A DNA stretch of 64,000 nt from Lutibacter sp. (GTDB taxonomy: Bacteria > Bacteroidota > Bacteroidia > Flavobacteriales > Flavobacteriaceae). This document shows, one piece after another, positions 21,001-30,486 of the stretch; positions within the stretch are counted from its first letter, which is position 1, and each line of letters begins with the position of its first letter. The stretch is taken from assembly GCF_016342705.1 (NCBI RefSeq), contig NZ_JAEINV010000004.1:62001-126000 (forward strand), read 5' to 3'. The position numbers and the translations under genes were made by a program. A model generated the notes under the pieces. That model was not told where the DNA came from and did not search any database. It saw only the letters and a program-made list of their open reading frames with translations.

Positions 21001-21104
21001 GATTCAGCAGTAACTGTACCAGAAATAGTTTTTAACTGCGCACTAATTTGTTGAGTAAACGCAAGTGAAAAAACTAACATTAATAGTGGTAATAATTTTT
21101 TCAT
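18012..21104 (-). CDS. SusC/RagA-type TonB-dependent outer-membrane transporter (amino-sugar locus)
   Basis: The 1030-residue protein has a Sec signal (about 1-22), a carboxypeptidase-D-like regulatory domain (about 25-110, with GVNVVIQGTTKGSQTDFDG), a plug domain holding LYVIDGVPM and SMSVLKGASAAALYGSQGANGVI, then a large beta-barrel ending in ...NINVNF with the C-terminal Phe expected for BAM export. There is no STN domain, so signalling through an anti-sigma factor is unlikely. It imports oligosaccharides using TonB energy, paired with the SusD encoded 4 bp downstream. An operator-like palindrome lies about 120 bp upstream of the start. Confidence 0.95.
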   Translation of the reverse strand: MKKLLPLLMLVFSLAFTQQISAQLKTISGTVTAESDGAPLPGVNVVIQGTTKGSQTDFDGKYSIEASKGDVLVFSFIGMKTKSVNITDATTLNIVLADDALSLNEVIVTALGMKKEKKALTYSAQEVKGDDLTKVKQTNPINSLSGKSAGLTITKSSSGVGGASKVVLRGNSSTTNNDPLYVIDGVPMLNSGNGQNGEEPGTSIFGGQIGNRDGGDALSLLNPDDIESMSVLKGASAAALYGSQGANGVILITTKSGKDGKVQVNFSSSITVDDVVSLPELQTEYQSNSVGQPIAENGNVTDPKSWGAKKSGLTNSVNDFFKTGNTAIQSISLTAGNEKAQTFFSYANTTAAGVMPNNSMVRNNLNLRETANFLNNKIQVSANINVSDQRIWNRSTNGLYSNPLTGLYLNPVGIDLNTYKNKFEYFNTSTNMMDQYATSFDENIQQNPYWLVNRNPSKDIAQRVLANVSVKYQVTEDLSFQSRGSFDKTFFTFDKRMYAGSDLTFVPTTGRYILEKTENTQQYIDLIASYSKDISEDFTFSGVLGTSLTKYSVGDQLLLDSGTGRGLTYPNVFTIGNFASTNDIKQSVSNKEVQSIFGSANFGYKNKLFLDITGRSDWSSTLVNTDTNSFFYPSVGATGVLSEMFKMPENISFAKIRASYAVVGKDIPAYATIPLNSIPVGQGNFTKPLFGVKEGETLKPEEQKSFEIGTEWRFFHNRLGIDFTYYNSKTTDQIFFIAAEPNVNGYVQNIVNAGEISNSGIELVLNAKPIVGDIFNWNTTLNFATNKNKVVSVHPSLQNGEAILTAPGVNGYGYSLIEGEDFGSIRGRSVKRNAEGLPIVTDDAGSLTLETTDFETIAHAQPDFTFGWSNTFDYKNFSLNLLIDAKFGGEVVSVTESVNDFYGVSQASANARNTNGGMINVVDTSGAAKQMSAQDYYLKTGGRAGLLGEYVYDATNVSLREISLGYNLKFEKSFVENLRLSVIANNLFFIYKDAPFDPNIASSTGIGLQGVDIYGQPSTRSIGLNINVNF

Positions 21105-21221
21105 AAGTATAATTAAATGGTTAAATAATTAAAGTCTAAACCTAGAATTATCAAAAGATTATAAAAAATTATTTCTATAAACAACGGAAAAAAAAGAACG
21201 GAAAGCAGGTTTTTTAATATT

Positions 21222-21238
21222 AACGAAAACGTTTTATT
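21222..21238. promoter_or_regulatory. Operator-like palindrome between susC and the lytS-type gene
   Basis: The core aaaacgtttt (21226-21235) is a perfect palindrome, set in aacgaaaacgttttatt. The CGAAAACGTTTT shape is that of LacI-family operators. A closely similar palindrome sits at the next SusC promoter (30487-30506). No LacI gene is seen in the window. Confidence 0.5.
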
Positions 21239-21327
21239 CTTAATTTATATTTTTATTGCAAATTGTTTTGTTATCCTAAAAAAAACCTATAATTTTTCAC
21301 AAAATTTAATATTAAAACTTTAAATAT

Positions 21328-22386
21328 TTGAGCTTTTTAAAACTAGAATGGCTTGAAAATTCAAGCAACAAAATACCATTACAATACCATTTGTTTTTTT
21401 GGTTTGGTTACTTCTTATTTAATGTAGTTAGATGGGGCAGTTATTTTGATGATTATTGGTATTCTTTAAAATCTAACTTAGTAGAATTTCCTTTGCATAT
21501 TGTAATTGTGTATTTTAATATTTATTATTTAATACCAAAATTCATTTTAACCAGAAAATTTAAACGCTATATTCTCTTTCTTTTAGTTTCTTTATTCTTA
21601 TTATATTGTATAAGAACCGGTTTAAATTTTTTATTAGTAACAAAAAATATTTGGCCAGAAGCGGATGGCATGCAACAAGCATTTACATTTAACCATATTA
21701 TTGCCGTAATTTTGGGAGAATTGTATGTGGTAGCTTTGGCTTCTGCCATAAAATTAACGTTTGATTGGATTTATGAAAAAAGACGCGCTGAAGATTTACA
21801 AAAAATACAATTAAGTACTGAACTTGATTTTTTGAAATCGCAAATTCAACCACATTTCTTTTTTAATACATTAAACAACTTATATGCATTAACTCTTAAA
21901 AAATCAGATATAGCTCCAGATGTTGTTTTAAAATTGTCCGACATTATGCAATATGTTTTGTATGATGTAAAAGAACCTCTTATAAGTTTACACGACGAAA
22001 TTAACTATATTCAAAATTATTTAGAACTTGAAAAATTAAGATATGGAGATATTGTGAATGCTGAAATAACTATTTCTGGCAACATAGAAGATGTTAAAAT
22101 ACCACCTTTACTCTTTTTACCTTTTATAGAAAATTGTTTTAAGCATGGTGCGCATGAAAATGAAGCTATTGATGTGCAAATTAAGTTTGAAATTCAAACA
22201 AATAAGTGGCTTAAATTTTGTGTTAAAAATACTTTTGTACATTTAAACGAAACCAACCAAAAACATGGTATTGGAATAAAAAATGTAAAAAGAAGATTGC
22301 AATTATTGTTTAATAATAACTTTAAATTAAAGACCTTTGTAAAAAAGCAACACTATTTTGTGAAATTAAAAATACCTATTCAATGA
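21328..22386 (+). CDS. LytS-like membrane sensor histidine kinase
   Basis: The 352-residue protein has four membrane segments in the first 145 residues (about 20-36, 52-73, 80-105, 122-145). A His_kinase domain (PF06580 type) follows, with the phospho-acceptor H176 in QIQPHFFFNTLNNLY, and an ATPase domain with N-box LPFIENCFKHGA and G-box HGIGIKNVKRRL. The only usable in-frame start is TTG at 21328: a stop lies 13-15 nt before it and the next in-frame ATG is deep inside, past the third membrane segment. It overlaps its response-regulator gene by 4 bp. No periplasmic sensing domain is present, so the signal is probably membrane-borne or from a partner protein. Confidence 0.88.
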   Translation: MSFLKLEWLENSSNKIPLQYHLFFWFGYFLFNVVRWGSYFDDYWYSLKSNLVEFPLHIVIVYFNIYYLIPKFILTRKFKRYILFLLVSLFLLYCIRTGLNFLLVTKNIWPEADGMQQAFTFNHIIAVILGELYVVALASAIKLTFDWIYEKRRAEDLQKIQLSTELDFLKSQIQPHFFFNTLNNLYALTLKKSDIAPDVVLKLSDIMQYVLYDVKEPLISLHDEINYIQNYLELEKLRYGDIVNAEITISGNIEDVKIPPLLFLPFIENCFKHGAHENEAIDVQIKFEIQTNKWLKFCVKNTFVHLNETNQKHGIGIKNVKRRLQLLFNNNFKLKTFVKKQHYFVKLKIPIQ

Positions 22387-23105
22387 AAATAAAATGTATT
22401 ATTATTGATGATGAACCTTTAGCAATTGAGGTTATTAAAAGGCATTTAGATGAATTTCAGAATATAGATTTACTAGCTACATTTAATACACCCATTGCAG
22501 CTTTACAAACCATAGAAACCAATGAAATTGATGTCATTTTTTTAGATATAAATATGCCAAAAATGAGTGGTTTAGAATTTTTAAGAACACTTACAAATAA
22601 ACCACACATTGTAATTACAACAGCTTATAGAGAATTTGCCGTTGAAAGTTTTGATTTAGATGTGCTAGATTATTTAGTAAAACCTATTCCCTTTGGAAGG
22701 TTTTTAAAAGCTATTAATAAAATTCAAGCAAGAATAAACCTAGAAAAAGAAAAACAATTTGACATTGTTATAAAAGAAGAGCCTTTTATTTTTTTGAAAG
22801 TTGATAAAAAAATGATGAAAATTAAACTGAATGACATTTTATATATTGAAAGTTTAAAAGATTATATCAAAGTTTTTACCATTGCAGAAAATTATCTTGT
22901 TCATAAATCTATGACTAGTATTTCGGAAGAATTACCCAGTGATAATTTTTTAAGAATTCATAGGTCCTTTACTATTGCCATTAATAAAATTTCTTCCGTA
23001 GAAGGAAACTCCATTGAAATTAATAAAAAAAGAATCCCAATCGGCAGAAATTATCTTGTGCAAGCAAAGCAAAAAATATTTAATAGTACAGATTTTATCG
23101 ATTAG
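22383..23105 (+). CDS. LytTR-family response regulator
   Basis: The 240-residue protein has a receiver domain (about 3-118) with the acidic pair D9-D10, phospho-acceptor D55 in FLDINMPKMSG and K100 in YLVKPI. A C-terminal LytTR DNA-binding domain (about 135-238) contains the ILYIESLKDYIKVFT and FLRIHRSFTIAINKI segments. It is translationally coupled to the sensor kinase through a 4-bp overlap. Likely targets are the downstream permease/acetyltransferase genes and the divergent susCD pair, judged from position only. Confidence 0.92.
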   Translation: MKIKCIIIDDEPLAIEVIKRHLDEFQNIDLLATFNTPIAALQTIETNEIDVIFLDINMPKMSGLEFLRTLTNKPHIVITTAYREFAVESFDLDVLDYLVKPIPFGRFLKAINKIQARINLEKEKQFDIVIKEEPFIFLKVDKKMMKIKLNDILYIESLKDYIKVFTIAENYLVHKSMTSISEELPSDNFLRIHRSFTIAINKISSVEGNSIEINKKRIPIGRNYLVQAKQKIFNSTDFID

Positions 23106-23243
23106 TTTATCAGAAAAAAACCGTTAATGTTTCATTAAGTTAAGTTCAGCTATGTTTTTATGTTGAATAGAGAAAATAATTTCTAATACTTATTTTTAAT
23201 GGTATCTTAGAAAAATATTTTTTTAACCAAACATAAAATAACA

Positions 23244-24566
23244 ATGTCATCATCTACACAACTTAACTCTAATAAAAATACGTTAATTCCAATTTTAATA
23301 ATTGCAGGATTATTTTTTATTTTCGGATTTGTAACCTGGATAAATGGAGCCTTAATCCCATTTATGAAAACTATTAATGAATTAACCTCTGCGCAATCTT
23401 TTTTAGTGGCATCTGCCTCTTATATCTCATTTGTCGTTATGGCACTTCCCGCTTCTTATATTTTAAATAAAATTGGCTATAGAAAAGGAATGAGTTTAGG
23501 TTTGTTTGTTATGGCGTTAGGCGCCTTGGTTTTTATACCAGCCGCAGAAGCAAGAACTTATTGGGTGTTTTTAACCGGGATTTTTATTCAAGGAATGGGA
23601 ATGACGTTATTACAAACTGCTTCAAACCCATATATTACAATTTTAGGTCCTATAGATAGTGCCGCAAAACGTATTGCAATTATGGGAATTGCTAATAAAG
23701 TTGCAGGAGCTTTAGGATCACTTATTTTTGGAGCAATTTTATTATCAGGTATCGATGAAATAAAAGAAAAATTAAGCCTGGTTGACGCTTCAGAAAAAAC
23801 ACAATTATTAGATACCATGGCTGACAGTGTTGTAATGCCCTATATTATTATGGCTGCTGTTCTTTTTGTATTAGCCATTTTAATTAGAAAAGCTCCATTA
23901 CCACACGTTGAAGCAGAAGAAATTGAAGAAGAAACTAATGGTAAAACAACCAAAACAAATATTTTTCAATTTCCTCATTTATGGTTGGGAGTTTTAACAT
24001 TATTTGTATATGTTGGCGCTGAAGTAATTGCAGGAGATACTATTATTGCATATGGAATTTCCTTAGGCATATCAGCAGCTGAGGCAAAATATTTTACAAC
24101 ATTTACCTTAATGGCTATGGTTGCTACTTATGGGTTGGGCGTATTTTTAATTCCTAAATATATTAACCAAGCACTCGCATTAAAATTAAGTGCTGTTTTA
24201 GGAATTATTTTAACTTTTTGTATTGTATTTACTACAGGCTTTGTGTCTATTTTATTTGTAGCAGCTTTGGGTGTTGCAAATGCATTGGTTTGGCCAGCAG
24301 TTTGGCCGTTAACATTAAAAGGTTTAGGAAAATTCACCAAAACAGCATCGGCTTTATTAATTATGGCTATATCAGGAGGAGCAATTATTCCACCTTTATA
24401 TGGACGTTTTGTAGATAGTAATAAAATGGAATTGCTTTCACAGGGTTTAAGTGAAGCTGCAGCTTCTGCACAATCTGCAACATCGGGATATTGGATTTTA
24501 TTGCCTTGTTATGTTATTATTTTATACTATGCTATTTCAGGGCATAAATTAGGATTAAAAAAATAA
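23244..24566 (+). CDS. nagP: MFS sugar permease, FucP/NagP type
   Basis: The 440-residue membrane protein has about 12 predicted segments. FGFVTWINGALIPFMK near residue 28 and the GMGMTLLQTASNPYITILGP stretch near 117 are hallmarks of the FHS (fucose-galactose-glucose:H+ symporter) family, which includes NagP permeases for N-acetylglucosamine. Position supports GlcNAc: the gene lies in the amino-sugar locus and is followed within 15 bp by the NagX-type gene. The symbol is by analogy; glucose or fucose transport cannot be excluded. It starts 138 bp after the response regulator, leaving room for its own promoter. Confidence 0.82.
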   Translation: MSSSTQLNSNKNTLIPILIIAGLFFIFGFVTWINGALIPFMKTINELTSAQSFLVASASYISFVVMALPASYILNKIGYRKGMSLGLFVMALGALVFIPAAEARTYWVFLTGIFIQGMGMTLLQTASNPYITILGPIDSAAKRIAIMGIANKVAGALGSLIFGAILLSGIDEIKEKLSLVDASEKTQLLDTMADSVVMPYIIMAAVLFVLAILIRKAPLPHVEAEEIEEETNGKTTKTNIFQFPHLWLGVLTLFVYVGAEVIAGDTIIAYGISLGISAAEAKYFTTFTLMAMVATYGLGVFLIPKYINQALALKLSAVLGIILTFCIVFTTGFVSILFVAALGVANALVWPAVWPLTLKGLGKFTKTASALLIMAISGGAIIPPLYGRFVDSNKMELLSQGLSEAAASAQSATSGYWILLPCYVIILYYAISGHKLGLKK

Positions 24567-24581
24567 TTTAAATTTTTATTT

Positions 24582-25685
24582 ATGGCTACTCAAAGACTAA
24601 TGGCGCTTGATGTAATGCGCGGTTTAACCATTGCATTAATGATTATGGTAAACACTCCAGGAAGTTGGAGTTACGTATATCCACCTTTGTTACATTCAAC
24701 TTGGAATGGTTGCACACCAACCGATCTGGTTTTTCCTTTTTTCTTATTTATTGTAGGTGTATCTATGTGGTTTTCATTTAAAAAGTTTGATAAAGGAATT
24801 ACTAAGAAGTCGCTTTACAAAGTATTGAAAAGGTTTTCTATCATGTTTTTATTGGGTGTTTTTTTGAATGCTTTTCCAAATTTTGATTTTGAAAATTTAC
24901 GCTATTTAGGTGTTTTGCAACGCATTGCAATTGCTTATTTAATTGGCGCTCTTTTATGTATGCATTTCAATTACAAACAATTACTGCTTATTTTTGGTAG
25001 TATTTTAATTGGCTATTGGGGATTGTTATTTTTTGGTGCATCTAATGCTCCTTTTGATTTATCTACCAATATAGTTCGTAAAGTTGATATCTTATTATTT
25101 GGTGAAAACCATATATACAACGGTTTTGGAATGCCTTTTGATCCCGAAGGATTGTTATCATCTATACCTGCAGTAGCAACCTTGTTATTAGGTTATTTTT
25201 CAGGAAGATTTATAGACCTTTCTGAAAACACCATGAAAGCTATAAAAAAATTGCTATTAATTGGTGCTTTAACCTTATTTGTAGGTTTTATTTGGAGTTT
25301 TATTTTCCCTATTAACAAACCTTTATGGACTAGCACATACGTTTTATATACTGGTGGTTTAGCAATGGCTTTCTTAGCTTTTTTATTGTGGATTATTGAC
25401 GCTCATCATTATAAAAAATGGGCAACTCCATTTATTCATTTTGGTACAAATCCATTAGCTATTTATATGTTTTCTGGTTTATATGTATCTTCAATTATTT
25501 ATTTCATTGAAATACCTACAAATACTGGTGAAATACTGTCTGGTTATGGTTTTTTATTTCAAAAAGTATTTGTTCCAATTGCTGGAAATATGAATGGATC
25601 TTTATTATTTGCTATCACTCATATTATTTTCTTTTGGTTTATTACCTATGTTTTATACAAAAAGAAAATATTTATAAAGATTTAA
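24582..25685 (+). CDS. nagX: NagX / HGSNAT-type membrane acetyltransferase (DUF5009-like)
   Basis: The 367-residue protein has about ten membrane segments. The N-terminus RLMALDVMRGLTIALMIMVN is the family signature, and H38 in PLLHSTWNGCTPTDLVFPFF matches the catalytic His used by human heparan-alpha-glucosaminide N-acetyltransferase, which moves acetyl groups across a membrane onto glucosamine. Bacterial NagX members are found in chitin/GlcNAc clusters; their reaction is not settled. It follows the permease by 15 bp and ends before a strong terminator. Role in acetylating periplasmic glucosamine residues is inference. Confidence 0.82.
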   Translation: MATQRLMALDVMRGLTIALMIMVNTPGSWSYVYPPLLHSTWNGCTPTDLVFPFFLFIVGVSMWFSFKKFDKGITKKSLYKVLKRFSIMFLLGVFLNAFPNFDFENLRYLGVLQRIAIAYLIGALLCMHFNYKQLLLIFGSILIGYWGLLFFGASNAPFDLSTNIVRKVDILLFGENHIYNGFGMPFDPEGLLSSIPAVATLLLGYFSGRFIDLSENTMKAIKKLLLIGALTLFVGFIWSFIFPINKPLWTSTYVLYTGGLAMAFLAFLLWIIDAHHYKKWATPFIHFGTNPLAIYMFSGLYVSSIIYFIEIPTNTGEILSGYGFLFQKVFVPIAGNMNGSLLFAITHIIFFWFITYVLYKKKIFIKI

Positions 25686-25730
25686 AATTAGTTTTCATCC
25701 AATATCATATAGAAGTATCTATACATAAGA

Positions 25731-25767
25731 AAAGCCTATTCAAATTAATGAATAGGCTTTTTATTTT
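25731..25767. terminator. Bidirectional terminator between nagX and the second susD
   Basis: The 12-bp arms aaagcctattca (25731-25742) and tgaataggcttt (25749-25760) are perfect, with a 6-nt loop. T runs follow on the plus strand and an A run precedes, so it can serve both converging units. Confidence 0.85.
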
Positions 25768-25783
25768 TAGTTTAAAACTCCAA

Positions 25784-27271
25784 TTATATTGGATTTTGAA
25801 CCATTAAATTGTTGGAATCCATTTCATCTTGAGGAATTGGGAAATTCCATCTGTTATCACCTGCTGCAACTTGCAAAATATTATTAGTGATTGCTGCAGT
25901 ATGATTAGATCCTGTTCTATCTAAAGGTAAATCTAAACGTTTTAAATCATACCATCTAAAACCTTCTCCCCATAATTCAACACGACGTTGAATCATAATT
26001 TCATCAATTAAAGCAGTACCTGTTTTTGTTGATAAAACGTATGCTGCATCTCTTGTTTTAGCCATCGCAAATAAAGCCTGAGCTGCTAAAACATCTTGAT
26101 TGTTTCTAGCCAATGCTTCTGCTTCAATTAAATACATTTCAGCTGCACGCATTAACGGAACATCTACTCTACTATCTCCATTATCAACAGCAATAAACTT
26201 TTGATTGGTATAAGGGAATTTTTTATGTGTAGATAATAAAGAAACTCCTGCTGGTAAATTTAAATGTTTACCTGTTGGATCCCATAATGTTTTACGAACA
26301 TCAGTTGCAGAGATTTTATCGTATAAAAGATTATTTATAGATCTAGGATTTGCTCTAATTGCAGATGAACTAAAGTTTCTTGAAATATAAGCTCCATAAT
26401 TACCAAATGTATCTGTTTGGTCTGCAATTATTTGACTTGCCCACATAAATTCAGGATTAGATTCTGAATTAATTTGGAAACCTTGCGCATATGTTGCAGC
26501 ATCCATTAATGTAAATCCAACTCTTGCTTCAGCAGAATATTTTGCAGCATTTACCCAATCTCCTTGAACTAATGCAACTCTGGCTTTTAATCCTTTTGCA
26601 ACATTTTGATTGATATGAGATTTGTTTATACGTGCATATCCTTGTAATAAAGTTATGGCATCATCAATATCATCATTAATTTGTGCATATACCTCTTCTA
26701 CAGTGTTTCTAGCAATTGGATCTGTTGAGTTGTCTAACTTAATTGGCACACCTAACTGACTGTTAACTTCTCCTTTTTTATAACGTCCTCCGTATGATTG
26801 AACTAAGTGGAAATGACAATAAGCTCTATAAATTAAAGCTTGACCTTTAATAATGTCCTTGTCTGCTTGATCTCCTTCAGCGCCATCAACTCCATTAATT
26901 AAAACATTTGCATTTGCTATCCAACCGTAAAACATTAACCAGTTTGATCTATTATAAGCGTCTGATGGATCTGAGTTAGTTTGCCATCTTAAGTTAGTTG
27001 ACCAGTTATTTGCATTATGCACATGGTCTTCACCTGCCTCATCAATATGTATAAAATAAGCACCAATACCACCTCTTCCTTGGCTAACATATCTAACATA
27101 AAGTGATCTGTGAATACCATTTAAAGCTGTCATAGCATTATCTGTACTTAACAATACTGCATTTGAAGATACTTGGTCTGTTGGATACGTATCTAAAAAA
27201 TCCTTTTCACAAGCAGTAAAAAGCACATTTACCGCCAGTATTCCGATGAAAATAATTAATATTTTTTTCAT
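25784..27271 (-). CDS. SusD/RagB-type lipoprotein (PL6 locus)
   Basis: The 495-residue protein has a lipobox Cys at 21 (LFTAC) followed by EKDFLDTYPTDQVS, a common SusD N-terminus. The RAYCHFHLVQSYGG and RAAEMYLIEAEALARNN helices and the C-terminal RRVELWGEGFRWYDLKRLD block identify the SusD family. It lies 10 bp after susC. It should bind the oligosaccharide at the cell surface; the divergent PL6 lyase suggests a uronic-acid polymer. Confidence 0.9.
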   Translation of the reverse strand: MKKILIIFIGILAVNVLFTACEKDFLDTYPTDQVSSNAVLLSTDNAMTALNGIHRSLYVRYVSQGRGGIGAYFIHIDEAGEDHVHNANNWSTNLRWQTNSDPSDAYNRSNWLMFYGWIANANVLINGVDGAEGDQADKDIIKGQALIYRAYCHFHLVQSYGGRYKKGEVNSQLGVPIKLDNSTDPIARNTVEEVYAQINDDIDDAITLLQGYARINKSHINQNVAKGLKARVALVQGDWVNAAKYSAEARVGFTLMDAATYAQGFQINSESNPEFMWASQIIADQTDTFGNYGAYISRNFSSSAIRANPRSINNLLYDKISATDVRKTLWDPTGKHLNLPAGVSLLSTHKKFPYTNQKFIAVDNGDSRVDVPLMRAAEMYLIEAEALARNNQDVLAAQALFAMAKTRDAAYVLSTKTGTALIDEIMIQRRVELWGEGFRWYDLKRLDLPLDRTGSNHTAAITNNILQVAAGDNRWNFPIPQDEMDSNNLMVQNPI

Positions 27272-27281
27272 TTTATTTTAT

Positions 27282-30200
27282 TTAAAATTTAACATTTAAT
27301 CCTAGTGAAACAATTCTCGAAGGCGTATAAATATTGGAAGTTGTTCCATTAAACTCTTGTTGAATATTCATTCCTTTTCTTGCATTTAAAGAAAATACGT
27401 TTTCAGAACTCACATAAAGTTGTGCAGTTGAAATACCTAAATTAGTTAACACCTCTTTTGGCAATCCGTAAGATAAACTTATTTGCTTTAAATTTAAATA
27501 TGAAGCGTCTACCAACCATCTATCTGAAGTTGCATTAAAATTTGTAGTTTGTGAAGCATCTAATCTTGGAATATTTGTAATATCCCCTGGTTGTTGCCAA
27601 CGGTCTAAAATATCTTTGCTTAAGGCAGTTCCATATGTACCCGCACTCATAATTGCCTGGTAATTATAATCTAACGTTTCACCTCCAATTTGATATGTGA
27701 ATAAAAATCCTAAATTAAAGTTTTTGTATGAAATTGAATTTGAAATAGAACCTGTTAAATCAGGTATTGCAGACCCCGCATAATGATATTCCGCATTTGC
27801 TTGGTTTGTTGTTAATACGTTTCCATCAATAGTTCTTATATCAGCCCCATTTGCAGTAACTGCATCTTCGTTTGCTACATATAACGCAGCTCCATCTGTA
27901 GGATCTACACCATGCCAATCTTTTAACCAATAATCATAAATAGATTTACCAACCATATATTTTTTTGATCCAGTAACAATTTCTTCTTGAGGAAGTTTTG
28001 TGAATTTATTATCAATGGTTGAAGCATTTAAACCAATATTCCATTTGAAATTATCATTTCTTAAAACATCAAAATCTAAACTTACTTCAATTCCTTTATT
28101 ATACATTGTTCCAATGTTTTGAGGAATACTTTCACTTCCGCTTGATAGTGGTAATGGAACATCAAATAACAAGTTAGCAGATTCACGTTTAAAATATTCA
28201 ATAGTTCCGTTTAACTTTTCAAATAAACCAAACTCTACAGCAATATCATAACTAGCGCTTGTTTCCCATTGTAAATTTGGAGCTTCTAAAGTTCCTAAAA
28301 TATACCCTGATTCTGCTTGGTTATTATAATCTAAATTATATAACCCTTGGTAAGCATAGAAACTAATTCCTGAATTATTTCCTAACTCTCCATAAGAAGC
28401 TCTTAATTTCATTAAGTCAATCCATTTTTGATTACCCATAAACGACTCTTTGTCTAATCTCCAAGCACCTCCTAAAGACCAGAATTGACCCCAACGTGTG
28501 TCTTTTGAAAACTTTGAACTTCCATCTGTTCTAAAAGAAGAACTTAAAAAATATTTTCCGTTAAAATCATAATTTAATCGACCAAAATAACTTTCATCAT
28601 TTAAATTATCTTCATAAGAACGTAAATCTGTTGTTGTAACAAAGTTTATTAATTCCGTATTTCCATCAGCAATAATACCTCTTTTTGTACCGTCTAACAC
28701 ATTAATTCTTAAATCTAAAGATTCATGAGCTACTAAAGCACTGAAATTATGATTACCTATAGACTTAGAATAATTTAGTAATTGGTTAAAACCAACTGAA
28801 GTTCTTCTATTGTAAGTACGTGCAGCTAAACCTCCAGGTGCACCATCACCAACTGTTTTATTCCAAAAAGTAGTATTGTATATATTACGTTGATCAAAAC
28901 TAACGTTCGTTGTAAAAACAAGCCCTTCCATTAATTTAATATCAAAATAAGTTTTTCCAGAAAGAGAAGTTTTTTCATCTATATCATCATTCCAATCAAT
29001 TTCAGCAACAATATGTCTACCACCACTTGCACCACTTGGACGAGTTGCTAATAAATCGTAAATTCTATCACCATTATCATCTAAAATATAGGCTCCACTA
29101 GCATCGTGTTGATATATATTATATATTGGACCAATACCTCTGGTAAAACGAATTGGGTTTACAAATGAACTTGATTGTGTATCTGTTGCTTGAGATTGGT
29201 TTCCTGTTGAAGTTGTAGCTCCAATGTTTAAACCTGTTTTCAACCATTTATTTGCTTGATAATTTAAATTGATACGCCCTGAAATTCTTTCGAAATCTGA
29301 ATTTTTAATATAACCTTCTTCATTTAAATATCCTAAAGAAGCATAAAAATCGCTTTTTTCAGTTCCTCCTTGGTAGCTTAAATCATAATTTTGACGATTT
29401 CCTAATCTAGTAATTGCATCAGACCAATCTAAATCATCTGGATATAATAACTGAGCGCTTGGATTTAATTTCCCATCTACTCCAACAATTTGATCATTAG
29501 CAACATTGTAAGGGTTATTTAATAGTTGATTGTAAATTGTGTTAGAAGCAGTTTGGTTTGCTGCTGTAACAGCAGCATCTGTTGCTACCCCAGGTACCGC
29601 AATACTGTTTCTTAAAGATTCCCACATTGCTGGGTAATATTGATCCGCATTTAATCTGTCATATTCTTTAATAGAACGATCTACAATACTTGAAGAAACA
29701 TTTAAAGAAAACTGACCTTCAGCACTTCTTCCTTTTTTTGTTGTAATCATAACAACTCCATTCGCTGCTTTATTACCATAAAGAGATGTTGAAGAAGCAT
29801 CTTTTAAAACTGTTAAACTTTCAATATCATTAGAGTTAATAGCACTAATATCACCATAGTAAATCATTCCATCAACAACATATAAAGGAGAACTGGATGC
29901 ACCCACTGAACCAAATCCTCTAATACGGATATCTTGTCCTTCACCAGGCTGACCACTTGCAGCAGTAACACTTACACCAGCAGATGCTCCTTCCAAAGCA
30001 CTTGTAACGTTAGCCAAAGCTCTATTCCCAATATCATCGCTATTAATTTGAGTTGCAGCACCAGTATAGTCACTTTTTTTAGCAGTACCGTAGGCTACTA
30101 CTATCACTTCTTCTAATAAATTAGCATCTTCTTGCATAGATACATTTATTAAATTTGAATCACCAACAGTTACGCTAGTCGTTTTCATACCAATAAAAGA

Positions 30201-30416
30201 AAATACAATTACATCTCCTTTTTTAGTACTAATTTGATATTTACCATCAAAATCAGTTTGAGTACCTTTAGCTGTACCCTTAATTAATACAGTAACTCCA
30301 GGCAATGGTCCACTACCATCTGATACAGTCCCTGAAATTGTTTTTTCTTGCGCAAATGCAACTTGCACTAATAACACAAGAATGAGTGTTAAAATCCCTT
30401 TAAACTTTGTTTTCAT
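27282..30416 (-). CDS. SusC-type TonB-dependent transporter (PL6 locus)
   Basis: The 1044-residue protein has signal peptide MKTKFKGILTLILVLLVQVAFAQ, a carboxypeptidase-D-like domain (about 25-105), a plug with LYVVDGMIYYGD and SLTVLKDASSTSLYGNKAANGV, and a barrel ending in SLGLNVKF. It is paired with the susD 10 bp downstream. The upstream region holds a 20-bp near-perfect palindrome at about the expected transcription start, pointing to repression by a LacI-type regulator encoded elsewhere. Confidence 0.95.
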   Translation of the reverse strand: MKTKFKGILTLILVLLVQVAFAQEKTISGTVSDGSGPLPGVTVLIKGTAKGTQTDFDGKYQISTKKGDVIVFSFIGMKTTSVTVGDSNLINVSMQEDANLLEEVIVVAYGTAKKSDYTGAATQINSDDIGNRALANVTSALEGASAGVSVTAASGQPGEGQDIRIRGFGSVGASSSPLYVVDGMIYYGDISAINSNDIESLTVLKDASSTSLYGNKAANGVVMITTKKGRSAEGQFSLNVSSSIVDRSIKEYDRLNADQYYPAMWESLRNSIAVPGVATDAAVTAANQTASNTIYNQLLNNPYNVANDQIVGVDGKLNPSAQLLYPDDLDWSDAITRLGNRQNYDLSYQGGTEKSDFYASLGYLNEEGYIKNSDFERISGRINLNYQANKWLKTGLNIGATTSTGNQSQATDTQSSSFVNPIRFTRGIGPIYNIYQHDASGAYILDDNGDRIYDLLATRPSGASGGRHIVAEIDWNDDIDEKTSLSGKTYFDIKLMEGLVFTTNVSFDQRNIYNTTFWNKTVGDGAPGGLAARTYNRRTSVGFNQLLNYSKSIGNHNFSALVAHESLDLRINVLDGTKRGIIADGNTELINFVTTTDLRSYEDNLNDESYFGRLNYDFNGKYFLSSSFRTDGSSKFSKDTRWGQFWSLGGAWRLDKESFMGNQKWIDLMKLRASYGELGNNSGISFYAYQGLYNLDYNNQAESGYILGTLEAPNLQWETSASYDIAVEFGLFEKLNGTIEYFKRESANLLFDVPLPLSSGSESIPQNIGTMYNKGIEVSLDFDVLRNDNFKWNIGLNASTIDNKFTKLPQEEIVTGSKKYMVGKSIYDYWLKDWHGVDPTDGAALYVANEDAVTANGADIRTIDGNVLTTNQANAEYHYAGSAIPDLTGSISNSISYKNFNLGFLFTYQIGGETLDYNYQAIMSAGTYGTALSKDILDRWQQPGDITNIPRLDASQTTNFNATSDRWLVDASYLNLKQISLSYGLPKEVLTNLGISTAQLYVSSENVFSLNARKGMNIQQEFNGTTSNIYTPSRIVSLGLNVKF

Positions 30417-30486
30417 TCTTTAAACGTTTGAATTAATAATCTTCTAATAAACACTTTTATAAGGCTTTTATACCCTTATAAACAGC

